Shown piece by piece: positions 13,726 to 26,100 of a stretch of 64,000 nt of DNA (positions are counted from its first letter, which is position 1; each line of letters opens with the position of its first letter). Below the pieces are notes generated by a model. It saw only the letters and a program-made list of their open reading frames with translations. It searched no databases and was not told the DNA's origin. Both the position numbers and the translations under genes were made by a program. The DNA is from Trogon surrucura (Eukaryota; Chordata; Aves; Trogoniformes; Trogonidae). The DNA lies in the NCBI GenBank assembly GCA_020746105.1, contig CM036618.1:91444122-91508121 (forward strand), given 5' to 3'.

Positions 13726-13818
13726 TCATAGAATCATAGAATCATAGAATGGCCTGGGCTGGAAGGGATCTTAGAGATCATTTTAATCCAACCTCCCTGT
13801 TGTGGGCAGGGACGCCAC
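13726..13818 (-). mobile_element. CR1 LINE 3' tail (short, young-looking)
   Basis: The plus strand shows three terminal ATCATAGA-type units followed by ATGGCCTGGGCTGGAAGGG and a TCCAACCTCCCTG box. This is the reverse complement of a CR1 3' end. Only about 90 bp remain before similarity is lost near GACGCCACC. The tail is nearly identical to the tail of the SINE at 22251-22424, including the unusual GGCCT(G/A)GGCTGGAAGGG box, so both belong to the same CR1 tail subfamily. Confidence 0.92.
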
Positions 13819-13834
13819 CTCTCTTATATTGTGA

Positions 13835-13850
13835 TCTCTCTCTCTCTTTT
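13835..13850. repeat. Short (TC)n tract
   Basis: A pyrimidine TC run ending in T4, a few bases past the truncated CR1 edge. Confidence 0.75.
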
Positions 13851-16800
13851 TGTTATCTGCAGACTGAAGTTCTTGGAAGCCTGTGATTAGAGACTCTCAG
13901 TGACAGGAACAGGGCGGTCACTTCAGCTGGGAGCAAATGTAACTTTTACAGTTGCTTTGATAAGAAGCCTTGGAAAAGGACCCTGAATAATCCGAACATG
14001 GATGGCAAAGTATCCATATAGTCAACATGAAATTCACATTGTAAATGCAGTGTTAAACAAGGAAAAAAAATTATAGAGGAAAGCAAAGCAAATTTATAGC
14101 TTTGACACTTTGTATTTTTTTCATAAACAGTTCTTGAAGTGCTGCTTGTCTCTTCCATACTTAAAAGGTTTGTGCTCTAGTTGAAAGGCCAGCAGTCCTG
14201 AAACCTGAGATGCGCAGCTTTGTTTACAGAACAATACAGTTCTGATAAACCACTTCCGTGTTACCACATTCCTGCCCTTTGGGCTAATAGTTTTTCAGTA
14301 TTGGACTTAATAACTACCTTCAAGGAACGGATTTGGTCAGTACTGTGTACTATTATTTTTCTCCCCATAGCAATAAACTGTATGAATACACCAATGCCCT
14401 GTTTAACCCTTACCCACAAGAGCCCATAAATTGTTTTCCAGATCTTCTGTGACTAAGTTTGTCTGCTGCAAGGCCTGGTGTAGGCTTCTGAGATACTTCC
14501 CTCCACTTTCCTTACTTGTACTGCTGCACTTGCACAAGCAGCCTGCCGTTCTCCATTATATAAGCTTAAGCTTCACGGCAAAAACAGCAATACCTGTTCT
14601 TTGTCTTTGCAGACCTGACACTTCCCTAGAACATTTGCAAGGACATTAATCCAAATGCAAATGTACAAAATAAGAGGTAAGAAGAGAACACACAAATCTA
14701 GTCCGTCCTGTAGGACTGATAGGGAATTGGCCTCAAGACAAAAACATATCTGAGCTATCCACACCAGGATAGTATCAAACTGATTTACTTTTAGCTATAG
14801 TTTTGTTTACTAATTCCTATTAAATCACAGTAAAAGCAAAGCAAGCCTTAAATTACACTAAAAAAGAAAAATATTCACAAGCATACACTAGTCCTGTTTG
14901 AAACTAAAAATAGTATCAAAGCTGCCAGAGTCAAATGGTCAAATGACTGAGGAGCGTGGAGCATGTAATAGAAACATCCTTCTCACTATCATTTTGAGGT
15001 GAACTAGAACAAGGAATATAAAATTCTGATCACTTCAAAACGTTGGAAATTCAAAGACTAGTGACAGCTCCACAACTATTTCACAGGAGTATATTTCACT
15101 TTGTGATTAGTCATTTCACAATTTCTTGTATACATTTTTGAATCATCAGATACCATATGGATGTGAGCAGTCTAGTGCGGTAATTTCGTAGCAACCATAT
15201 ACACAAAATGAACACAGTCATACTCGTTTTCCCGTGCTTAGTGAAATTAAAATTAAAAATGAAACAAAAATACCTTTTCAGATAAAGAAGATTTAGGAAG
15301 TAAAGATGAAGTGACTAGATTTCTAGCTTTACAGTTTCTCTAATCCTGTACATTAGTCTGACTGGTAGAGGCACACTCCAGAGAAGTGTATTCTAAAACT
15401 GTGGAAATATACTCCAAGTCATTCATAGAAAAATCAAGTGATTTAACCTGATTCAGGACACACAGTTCAATGTTGTTGTATTTTTCAAAGTTGCTGGGTT
15501 CCTACTTGTTCTCAACAATTTAGCACCACGTCAATAAGACAGAAAATGTCCCCGTTTTGCACCTCAGATCTTCACTTTTTGCTTGTGTAAAATAAAATTA
15601 CATAACTTCTTGTAAAATTTTAAAATTGTTATAGCAGCCTATTGAAAGATAGACTTTTTGCTCAGGAATGGTATCCCATCAAAAGGTGAAACAAGAGCTG
15701 CCTCTGAAGCAGGGAGTTTATTGAATATATTTGAACATAATTTTCAACCTTAATAGCCTTTTCCCTGCATAAACAGAATCGTGAGTTAATGAAAGAATTT
15801 CTAAGTTAAAGTCTCAGTTTTCCATATCAGTAAGAGAAATTCTTCCAAACCCACAAGCTCCATATTTTCACTTTATGTTGAAAGAGTGAAACTAGTAGCC
15901 AAACCTCAGTATGCCACACATTCAACAGAATAGCATCCGTTACATGGGTAATAAATTGTCTCCGGAGGAAGAATTTTCCAGCTCAGATGAGCTTCCAACG
16001 CAAAGTGCAGGTGTTCCAAAACACTCTTTGGTTTAGATGTGCTGAGAGAATTTTACAGATGATAAATCACAACTATTAATTTAGAACAACTACCTAGGTT
16101 TTATTTCTGAATTACCCCTTTGTGTTACACCTCCTCATCTCTGTGTACGCACTCTGAAATACTCCTTTCATTTACCAATGCCACCGGCCACCCACTGATT
16201 ACAGAGAGCGTGTATTAAGACAGAGATAGAGGGAAAAGATGTGCGAGTGTGCAGCTGCCCGCCACCAAAATGAGCATCCGTGGTTCATTTTCCGGAGCAT
16301 GGCAGTCAGTTCAGATAACCATTAAAATGAAAGACAAATCCATTTCCCTCTTTTAAATATCTAAATTTACGTATCAATTAACATCCCTGCAAAATGAAGG
16401 AGTGCGATTGCAGACTCTGGCAGATGTGGGCTAGTGTCAGCAGGCAAGGACAGAAGACAGCCAAGAAGAGTTGGTGTCTTGGCCTTTAGGACATGCTAGA
16501 AAGCAAAATACATGGCCAGGATTCTTGGAGGCTTTTGAACGTAGTTGCTGGCATGTGCTAATATGGCAGACTTGTGCCCCTTCATTACTATTGTCACCCG
16601 TGCTACTGGATTTTGATGGCAAGTTGGACCTACTCATATAACAATACTTTTATTTTCCTACATAGACGTACCAGAAACTGTCATCACTACAGCTTGAAGT
16701 AGAAGTCAGGATCATACTTTGAACATCTCAATCACATTCTTTAACTTCTGTGAGGTTTCCTGGCATTAACAGATGCCACAATGTTTGAAAAGAAATTTTT

Positions 16801-18665
16801 GTGGCACCTTGTTGCTGAATCAGCATTTCAGGTCAGGTTATACTCTAAACCTTTTTTTCTGCAAGAAAATGAGCCTCTATCTACACTTCGACTACCTTAG
16901 ATTCCACATGTCCTGTCAAATTAGCTTCAGATTCACACACTGGAACTGTTCAGGTCTCTAAGGTGTAATAATAGCTCAGTAAGAGCAAAAATTTGTTCAG
17001 ATGACTGCCTTTTGAGTTCCCAGATCAGAAAGAAAAACAGTTAAATCAGCACTTTTTAAATATACACAAATACATGTTTAGTTTAAAGAGGAGTTCACAT
17101 TGCATGAAGTTTTTCAATATGCAAGTTTGAAATGAACTTTTCCTCCTCTCCAGCACATCTGCAGTTCACCACATGCAGATGCACAACACACGTTTTTGTT
17201 GAAACAGAAAAATGCAGTAAAATAATATGAGAGAAATGCTAGCCGCAAATGGCTTTTGTGGAGTCATTTTGCTGTTTGAAAATAGCACTTCATCATATTT
17301 TCTCCTGGGCAATTTTTGTTGTCTCCCACAAAGAAGACCACCAAAGACCCCACACTCAACAAGCAGTCCTCCTCAGAAAGCCAAGTTGCTGTTTGATGTG
17401 CCAGCCCTTCTTTGGATAATCATAATCTGCTTCAATGTGTTTGTTGATGAACATTTCACAGATAGGTTTTGGTTTTATTGTTGCCTGGTTTATACCTCTT
17501 TGAAGACCTTGTGCGACACTAAGCCACTGTCTGCTGGAACTCAACTTTTAATTCCTCCTGATGGTTGTGCATCAGGTCAGGGCAGATCTTCACCCAAATG
17601 CCATGCAAGTGAGAGGCGAGGGCACAAAAAAATTGTTAATCTGGCTACAGACCTGCTCAGCAGGAGGAGCCACATTCATTTTAAGCAGATAATGTTAGCA
17701 CTCCAGTCTTCTATCTTGCATGCGTACTCGAAATCATCAGTTGCTATGTCGCACAGGACAACATTCTAGGCCATCCCTACACTTCCCTCGCTACTTCTCT
17801 GCCACTCCTTTAGAGATCTTGCGCAAGCACTAATTTCCCATAGCATCTCATTCTCCCAGCTTTTTCCTGTTCTTTAATGGAAATCCATTTTCTCTAGTTA
17901 CTGCTGAGCACAGCACTGCATATCCCAGCCTTTACAGAGTTGCACCATGCCTCTCTTCCCAGTTGCCTTCAGCCTGTCCCTGCTCTCACCGGGTGCTCCA
18001 CGGGATTCCAATTCCACCTGTGCTGCTCAGGAAGCAACAGAAATCAGGCTTTGGGAGATACTGTTGTGATTTTGCCCCTAAGAGCCTCCATCCAAAAGGA
18101 ACCTTTTAAAAGCAAAACTTCTGGGAGAAAATGAAGAAAGTCAAAGCATCTGCTTTAGGATGCAGTGGATGACTGCTATAGCTGGGAGAGTGCCTTTAGG
18201 TAAAAAAGAGAGAGGACACCTCGATTTTTAAAATGCAGTAGTCTCACTTCTTTCCCCAGTTAGTGGGATCAGATACATCTGTCCCAGCAGGAGAACTTGT
18301 CTGGACCCTTCTGGTTTGCAATATATGTCCAACCCTCCCAGTCGCTATCGGAGTGTCTCAGCAGCTATATTGCTAGCCAAACTACAACTGCTCAGGTTTC
18401 TTCATCTCAGGGAAGGCAGCCTTTTAATGAGTTTTTAGCTCTTCAGTCTGCATTTGAGGTACAGGGGCCATATCAGAAGTTATTTTCTTAGATGAAACTG
18501 TGGTATGCACAAAAATAGCCAAGAGTTGACTGATGATCCTCTGCTCTTTCCACTGAAAAATAGCTTCCTTCTGACTGAATTTTTCAACCATTAGCATTTT
18601 AGTTACTGGTTCTTTTTCCAGAAGACTCTTGCCATTGGTTTGCAGATTGGCCTTCTACATGTTAC

Positions 18666-18723
18666 CTTGGCTAATAATAAGTCAAGAGTATGTTCTTGGC
18701 TAATAACTAGTCAAGTGCATATT
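18666..18723. repeat. Tandem duplication, 2 x 29 bp
   Basis: Two adjacent 29-bp copies both begin CTTGGCTAATAA and share a TCAAG core. They differ at a handful of positions, which indicates an old local duplication. Confidence 0.85.
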
Positions 18724-19240
18724 CTAGCCATATATTCTTTAAGTTTTTAATTAAATGATCTCAGCATGCCCACTCTTTGAAGTTGAATCTATCCAACATC
18801 ATTAAAAATTACTCACATCCTCTTACTTTGATATTAAAATCTACTGAATACCTCTGAAAGTCTTTAATTCTTCACACTTGGCGAGAATTGTAATTACCTT
18901 ACTATAACAAGAAGAATAAACAACTTAGTCTATCAAAATTTGTTTACTTACCAGTCTCAGCAGGGTAGCTCCCACATTTTCCCAGTTCTCTAGAAATATA
19001 ACAAAATTTAAAAAATATTCTTGAAAATGCTCAGTAGAATCACATAGGTAATGGGGACAATTTTTTTTTCCTTCTGACAATTTGGATAGTACTTTTTTAA
19101 ATAAGTGCTTTTGGACTTTGCAGTAATGTCAGACAATGCAATACTAGCTTGATTGGTGTTTTTTTCTGGAATAGTATTTTAATTTGCTTTTAGTGCTTAG
19201 TAAATGCGGGATTGTCATCTCTTTGAGACTTAAAGCTCCA

Positions 19241-19302
19241 ATTCATAGTTAGTGAAGCATGGACAATAAAACTTTTATTCATAGCTAATGAAGCATAGTC
19301 AA
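19241..19302. repeat. Direct repeat, 26-bp copies 36 bp apart
   Basis: ATTCATAGTTAGTGAAGCAT at 19241 recurs as ATTCATAGCTAATGAAGCAT at 19277, with similarity extending a few bases further. It is probably a decayed local duplication. Confidence 0.8.
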
Positions 19303-22250
19303 AAGCAAGGCAAAAAGCCAATCTTTACAGGTAGCTAAGAAATAAAAGCAAAACAAAACATTCTCTAAATCCGTAAGTCTTTGAAATTACCTTGAGCAGC
19401 TGCTATATTACACTAGTGTTGGTGTGTCCTAGCTCTACGTTGGATGTTGTGCTTGGATGCTTAAGCAAAAATTTTCAGCTGAGTTGGTGTTTTTTAAGCA
19501 TAGGTTTAAATGCTTCAGCTAAGCCCACAGGCTCCTTTTATATAGGTCTCCTATAACTCTCAAGCATTGTCAGTCTGAAACAGGATCAAATATTTATTGT
19601 AGGAGTTACAAACTGTGTCGTACTGGGCACTAGTGTCCTGTACCGTATTGCTGTTACTGCAGGTAATTTTATGCAATTCATATACTCTTCATCTTCACAA
19701 ATGGATTATTCTTTTTGAATGACTTCTCCTCTGTTCCCCCAAGTATTGTTTTAAATAGATGAAACAATTACAGGTGAGACAAAACTTGCATTAGGTAACT
19801 TATTTTATAGTTCTGTTGTATATGCCATATGCAGGAGAGATATCTGCCATCATTGTGTACCATGACTAAATTATGTTACAGCACAGTTGTAATGACTGTA
19901 AGAAATTCAATTTTCTTTGTAACTGTGAACAGTCCTCTGGGGTAAAATAATTTGTTCATTAAAATGTAAACAGGCAATGCTATTGAGTATTCTCCAGCTT
20001 CATAAAATCACTCTTCATAGCACTGTTGATTGAGGTGGGCATTACGTAGGCTTTTTATGGAGTTCCCTCTCCCTGCAGAGCCCCACATGGCTTTCCTCTG
20101 GGCTCCTTCACCTTGGAGCAGGAGGGCACATGGGCCTGTTGAAAACTGAGAGACAAACTCACAGAAGGATATATTGCTGTGTTGAACAACATAATTGCAA
20201 GTTAAAACTTGGTGAATACTACTAATATTTATGGAATACTCCACAAGTAGTCCAGACTTAGCCCTTTAGCCATTAGTCAAAATACAATTTTCTGACTTCG
20301 CTTTCTTCCCAAAGGCAGTGTTTTGCGTGCTTTCCCATTAGAAACTCCTCAACCACTCTCTTATTGATCTTTACTAGAAAACTGTTCAAGTTGCTCCTAT
20401 ATCTTGTCTATCTACAAAAAAATGCATGTGTCACTAGGATGCAGCTGTATTTACCCTGCATCTTTAGGCCGTGTTTAGGTGCACGGCAGCCAGACAGTGT
20501 AGGTGAATTACCCAATAACTTTTGCTTTGCTGGGCTTCTTCAAACGGGTGACTGGATGTTTGGTTCTTCTCATTCCCTCTGGAGAGTCATCCACTAACAT
20601 GATTTGCTGAGCTGTAGGACCCTACCCATTGGCAGAGTCTTCTCTCGGCATTCCCCATCCATCGTTTCAGGGACCACTTCAGCAGTAGAAGTAGCTTTCA
20701 GTAGGGCCAGAGTGTCTTCACTGCTGATGGTTCTTCTTGAAGGGATGCATGAAGCAGGCTCTGGATCAGGGCCTGAAAGCTGCATCCTGGTGGTTGTGGA
20801 CCACAGCTATTTGCTTGCAGGCGTGGGCTGAGGCAGGAGAGCAGACACCTCCATGCTGGTGTTACCACCAGACAGCTGAGGAGGTGGGACCCTGGGCTGG
20901 CTGGGTCCCTAGCATGGGGCAAGGATCTGTATCCTCTGGGTGCACAGATGTCTGCACACAAACTGAAGGTAGGAGTCTTGGCACTGGATTATTTATAAAG
21001 ACTCCTTGCCACGAGTTTTTGGCCTTATTAACAGGAAGTTGCATTCCTTTCATTGTAATTCTTGGACAAGTTTGTTGATATATATGGAAAAATCTTGTCC
21101 CTCATATGTGCATGTGGGAGGCACGTTTTACTCTAATTTTATTCTGGGCTTTGTGACTTTGCACTTGCATACAGCATATATTCTGCTTGCACCAGCAAAA
21201 GATACATGTGTGTGATGTGTAAAGCACTGAATGGGAAAGGAATAGGAGCTAAAATCTGTTACTGCAAGAGGCCGTTTGCTAAGGCATTAACTCTCAGAGT
21301 CCTCTAGAGGTATTGTTGATTAATCTTAGACCAAAGTATAACACCTTCATTTAATGTCAAGTTTTGACTTGTCCCTGGAGGATGGAAGACATAGGTGGGG
21401 GTAGTTTTGAATCAGCACTTTGAATTGCACTTAAAGATGAAATTGTAACACTGACTGACACACTGAGTTGCAGCCCGTAGAAGGAGCTATGATTATCACT
21501 AAGTTTGCAAGTCCTGGCCAAACTCCAGCTCTAGCACTCCAGCTGTGGGGCTTCATTGTTTTTTGTTTCTACCCCTAAGTTGTAGGATTTGTTATACCTC
21601 AGCTATAGATGCTACTAGGAAATTCTTTGGTGCACATTCTACTCTCTGCCATCCAAGGCAAACATTTGTCAAGGCTTTAATTTCTTATAAATGGAAACAG
21701 GCAGATTGCATTTTGCCACAAGTGTGATGCTATCAACATCTTGCAAAATCTGCAAGCAACACACTCACTCATATGTTCAACAAACACTCTTCAGCTCTAT
21801 CTGGGCATCCTGGATCTGTCTAAAAGCCATCTGGAATAATACATTGCCAACTTCTGATCTTCAATTAAGTACAGTAGCAACTTTCTGAGCTCATAGTTGC
21901 TAAAATGACTAAATCTGGAAACACCATAAAATTGCACTGCAATGGAGGAGCCTCTTGGGTATTTTATAGCCCCAAAAGCATACTCCAGTGTTTTCTGTTG
22001 GTCTTTTTAAAGAAGTGTATAAATAGTCAACAGCATGATCTGCATCATTTACAAAATAACTTCTGAGGACAGTTTTTCTACCTATTTTACTTTTTCTGAA
22101 TCTGCCTTTACCTGTTCTTTATCAGTTGCATTTTCAAAGAATGTTACAAACATTTGTCATTTCAAGTGTTTGTCTCTTCAACCTCAATTGTCATCTAGTC
22201 TTGCTCTGTTCATACACTGACTTCTCCTATATTAAGCTGTTGCCTACACA

Positions 22251-22424
22251 TATCATAGAATCATAGAATGGCCTAGGCTGGAAGGGACCTTAGAGATCAT
22301 TTAATCCAACCTCCCTGTCATGGGCAGGGATGCCTCTCAACTACATCAGGCAACACATGGGGACCGAACCCACGACCTTGGTGTTACCAGCACCACGCTC
22401 TAATTGAGTGAGCTAACCGGCCCC
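22251..22424 (-). mobile_element. tRNA-Ile-derived SINE with CR1-type 3' tail
   Basis: Read on the minus strand, the element starts near 22422 with GGCCGGTTAGCTCA, the 5' end of a tRNA including the RNA polymerase III A box. It continues with TTAGAGCGTGGTGCT and CAAGGTCGTGGGTTCG, the last containing the B box (GGTTCGGTCCC form). This order closely follows vertebrate tRNA-Ile, although the anticodon position reads GGT rather than AAT, and the acceptor 3' half is replaced. A spacer (about 22330-22355) leads into a CR1 tail: AGGGAGGTTGGATTAAATG, a CCCTTCCAGCC box and a terminal ATTCTATGATTCTATGAT at 22253. The chimaera is the architecture of CR1-mobilised SINEs described in songbirds (for example TguSINE1). 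It is not expected to act as a tRNA. No clear target duplication was found. Confidence 0.87.
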
Positions 22425-23080
22425 CTATGGCCATTTCTATCAGAGCTGGAATCATTAACTTTGGAAGACATCTCAGGTTCTTGCATTTGCTTTGGAAATA
22501 ACATCTTCAAAAAAGATTTACAAAACTCACAAGCCTATAGATGTCACAGGCGACTACAGCTTGCTAGAATCCCTAGGTGCAGCTAGTAACTGAGTTATCC
22601 TCTCTTTAGCAACTGGAGGCATTTGTGTTTGCAACAATAACATAAGCAAATACTGATGCTAAATGAGATTTTTGCCTACATTTTGTTCTCATGGGGCCAA
22701 GCTGACAACTTTAAAACACCTTTCAGAGAGCATTGCTGTCAAAACAGATACAGCACACTGATAGTGCAAAATGTTAATTTTGTCAACGTTTTGCTGTTGT
22801 TGTGATTAAGCGTAGTGTTAATTAGGAAGATATAAGGAAGAAAATGTTGTGTATAGAAGGTCGTGTATAGAACCATTTAATCAATGGATTTTTATTGGAA
22901 TGGGTGACTTTGAGGTCAGCTTCCATGCTGAGGAGAACATTACTCTCTGTACTGCTTCGCTGAACTGTTTTAAATCTGTGAAGACAGAGTTGCACATGAA
23001 CCAAAAGAACCACCTTAGACAGGCTTAATGAGTATTTATCCCAATGTGTCAGCAGCACATTTTGTTACATCGTTTTGGGA
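22425..23080. other. Non-coding spacer between SINE and CR1 tail
   Basis: About 650 bases of AT-rich sequence with no recognisable gene or repeat. Confidence 0.6.
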
Positions 23081-23134
23081 TTGGAACTGGATGATCTTCA
23101 AGGTCCCTTCCAACCTTAACCATTCTATGATTTT
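23081..23134 (+). mobile_element. CR1 LINE 3' tail, about 50 bp
   Basis: TTGGAACTGGATGATCTTCA, an AGGTCCCTTCCAACC box and CATTCTATGATTT match the extreme 3' end of CR1 in the plus orientation. Everything upstream of the last ~50 bp is missing, so this is an extreme 5' truncation. Confidence 0.9.
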
Positions 23135-26100
23135 TCTCTGTGGTTACTTCACGTTCAGAAACACCAGGAACAGCTCATTCATGGCTGTCTGGAATGACTT
23201 CAGCACAGCATCTTTTGTCAATGAAATGAATACTGAAAATTGGTGCTGAATGCTATTCAACTTATTGAAGATATTTTAGGGCTTACTCAGTGGCTATGCT
23301 TCAATTTGGGTTTACTCCACTGTCAGAAAAGGCATAAAGCAGAGGGAAAGGTTCCTCCATTGCAGCAAAGCAGTAAGTGTGTTTGATGTCAGTGAGTTGC
23401 ACTAATTTACAGTGTCTTCAAGATGTGCTCCAAGTTTTATTTTACTTTTTGTTTTTACGTCACTGTTTCTGAAGACACTAAGGACTGTCAATAAGCACAG
23501 CACCAGATCTGTCCCACTGAAGAAGTGTGTAGAGCTGCTCTAGTTGGAAAGGTCAGAGCTTGTTTATCTAAAGTCTTCTCAAAAAAACAGTCATCCCTTC
23601 CTCTTAATCAGTTTTATATTTAAACAGGAGTATTGCAAAATTTGAGAATAACAGTCCAAGCCTGTTCAGGAATGCCGTTCTTAAGGCACAGATCTCAGGA
23701 AATACATACTGACCTGAGTATCTGCTTCCAAAAGCTCTTTTCCAGGTCGGTATCTTCTTACATTTCCTGTAGATATTTTCCCTGCCCAGATAACTTCGTG
23801 TGGTGTTTTCATCACCTCACGAGTTTAGTTTTACTCTGAGCTGTCTTTTTGTCCCTGGCCACCTTTATGCTTTTGTTAGTGTACATGTACGACCCCTAGC
23901 TTGGCTCCACAGCTTCTGAGTTGACTGATTTGTACTATGTTTCTTGTAAGAATCAAGATATATTTAAACACCAATTCAGCCAGGCTAGTCTTTAGGTTTA
24001 CTATGTACGGACAGTCTCTTGGAGGATTTTATGTGTTTTCTTTGTTCCTGACCGTGCTTCAAGGGCTGTAGGGGCTTGAACGTCCAAGTGGTGGACAGGG
24101 AAAGTGCCAGTAGGTGGTGCTGAAGAACGCGCAGCATGATCCTGAGTTTCGGTGGTTGTTACCAGCAAGTGGCTGCTGGTGCTAGGAGCGCACACAGACG
24201 AAGGAAAAAGCGATCTGGATTTTCATCTGGTTAGAGTATATTCAAAATCGTGCTAATTTCTTTCAATATTGAACCATAACTTTCAGCAAAAGGGGACAAC
24301 ATCACGGCCATCAAAGACATGCTATTCCCTCTGCTGCATACCTCATGTTAGAACCTTCCCCCTAAATTCTTGCTTTAAAAAAATTCCACATTTTCATATC
24401 CTGTCATGTTCTTCACTTAATTGCTGCTGCTTCCTTTTTCATTTCTTTATGTCTGATTCCAGGATATGAGACTGCTAAGCATGGGGCAGCCACTGTGTAC
24501 AAAACCATTTTGAGAGATTCACTTCTAAGCAGTCAGGAAATACAAGTCCTATCTTTGTATGATTTTGACTACCTGGTCAAGGCTTTGGACACTCTGTAAT
24601 TTTTCATATTGTACTGAGCTGAAGGTAATCTTCACTTTTGCCAAATAACACTTTTATTCATTCAAATCCTAGAAGCCTTGAGGTAGGAAGGTAGGTCTTG
24701 GATGGGGATGAATGGAAGAGTAGGGAAGGAGTACACTTGAAATAATTTAGATTAGTCATGGTTAAATACATAAATTTGGTGAATGCAATTGAGTCAGTTT
24801 AAATGAGTGGCGCTTGCCTTGGCTTTTAGGGTATTAAAATTCATAAATAAGAGATTCAGGTGACCAATGTGTCTGCCTGAGTCTGTTTTTATCCGAGTCC
24901 CAATCATTCTGAAATGAAGCAAGACAGATATGCTGCCAATAAAATATTCAGCTCCATGAGACCTTCCTGTTACCATTTAAGATATATTCTTGTTTGGCAA
25001 ATTTTGATCAGTTAATTTCAGAAAATTCTCTGTTCCAGAGCTGGCCCCCCAGCTGGGAGGACAGCACAAGAGAAAGCGTGTCATTACCTCCCTAACAACT
25101 CCCATATTGGCTCAACAGCACAACTCCGTCTTCACCAGCAATTTAGCACATTGCCTGGCTTTATGACATGGGGCAGCTGAGACCAAGGCACATGTTTATT
25201 TCTGCTCCAGGGGTGTCAGCCTGGCAGATTCCCCCCAAACTGTCTTTGTAGTGTAAAGAACTCAAAGGGTTGACAGTTCCTATGCGGTTTTCTGTACTGT
25301 CTTCATTTCAGAAGACATGTTCAGCTGCAGGAGTGAGGATTAAGAGGACAGACACATGGCCAAGGAAACCTCTTGTTTAAATCCTCCATATGAGAAGAAC
25401 CAGCTCCACTGGCTCCTGCCCACTGGGCACAGGGCTGCGCAGAGCTGCTCTCCTGCTCCTCTGCCTGCGCTGAGCATGCCATGAGGTACAGAGAGGTCTT
25501 AGCTGAGCCTCAGGAACACATCTGCACTACTCTGCTAGAGGATTCCTGGGTGCCAGGGCAGTGAGGGTACCTAATATTGAAACGCTGGATTTTGAAGGTT
25601 TTGGGATATATCTGGAGTGTTTGGGGGATGTAGCAGCATTGCCCACGGCTTGTACCGCTGTTGAGAATGGCACACTTCCCAGCCCAGAGCCTGCAGCCCT
25701 CCTGGAAAGGCTCCTCTAGTGCTTGACAGTGATTTGTCTGCACCACCCACATTTGGCAACCCTTCTGTGTAACTCCGCATCTGCAGTGTCCATACCGTTA
25801 TCCTTCATCTTGGAGTCGAAAGCAAGGGAGGATTTGTACAGGCCAAAGATGAGGCCTGCAGACTCACACATTCCTCCCCATTTTGCAACTGCTAAAATGC
25901 CTAGAATTTTTTGAAAATATTTAATTTATGCTTTGAAGGGAAGAAATATCTAGTTCAGCTTTTGTCTATTGAAAGTGGCTTCACTTATTCAGTCAAAAAT
26001 AATCCTCTGGATGTAAGAAAGTTTCTGTTTCTCTCCATTTTGTAATGCACAGTTTGTAAGAAAATTCTGCAGTGGCAAAAAAACATGGTCTTGTCCAGAA

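Larger units (their letters stand above)
13851..22250. other. Non-coding unique sequence with two local duplications
   Basis: No gene was recognised. It contains two short direct duplications (18666-18723 and 19241-19302), a 180-codon plus-strand frame at 17227-17769 discussed under findings, and a block at about 16120-16440 that resembles a conserved regulatory element. A modest rise in GC content at 20600-20970 contains acceptor-like (TTTCAG at 20670, TTGCAG near 20820) and donor-like (GAAG then GTAGGAG near 20968) sites, but no recognisable protein. Confidence 0.5.

Noticed and set aside
20600-20970. GC-richer segment as a coding exon cluster
   Set aside because: Acceptor- and donor-like sites exist, but the frames on both strands are equally open and W-, C- and S-rich with no recognisable protein; the evidence is too weak to call.
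22353-22422. Functional tRNA gene on the minus strand
   Set aside because: The head has A and B boxes, but the acceptor-stem 3' half is missing, the anticodon position no longer matches tRNA-Ile, and the sequence continues into a CR1 tail, so it is a SINE head.
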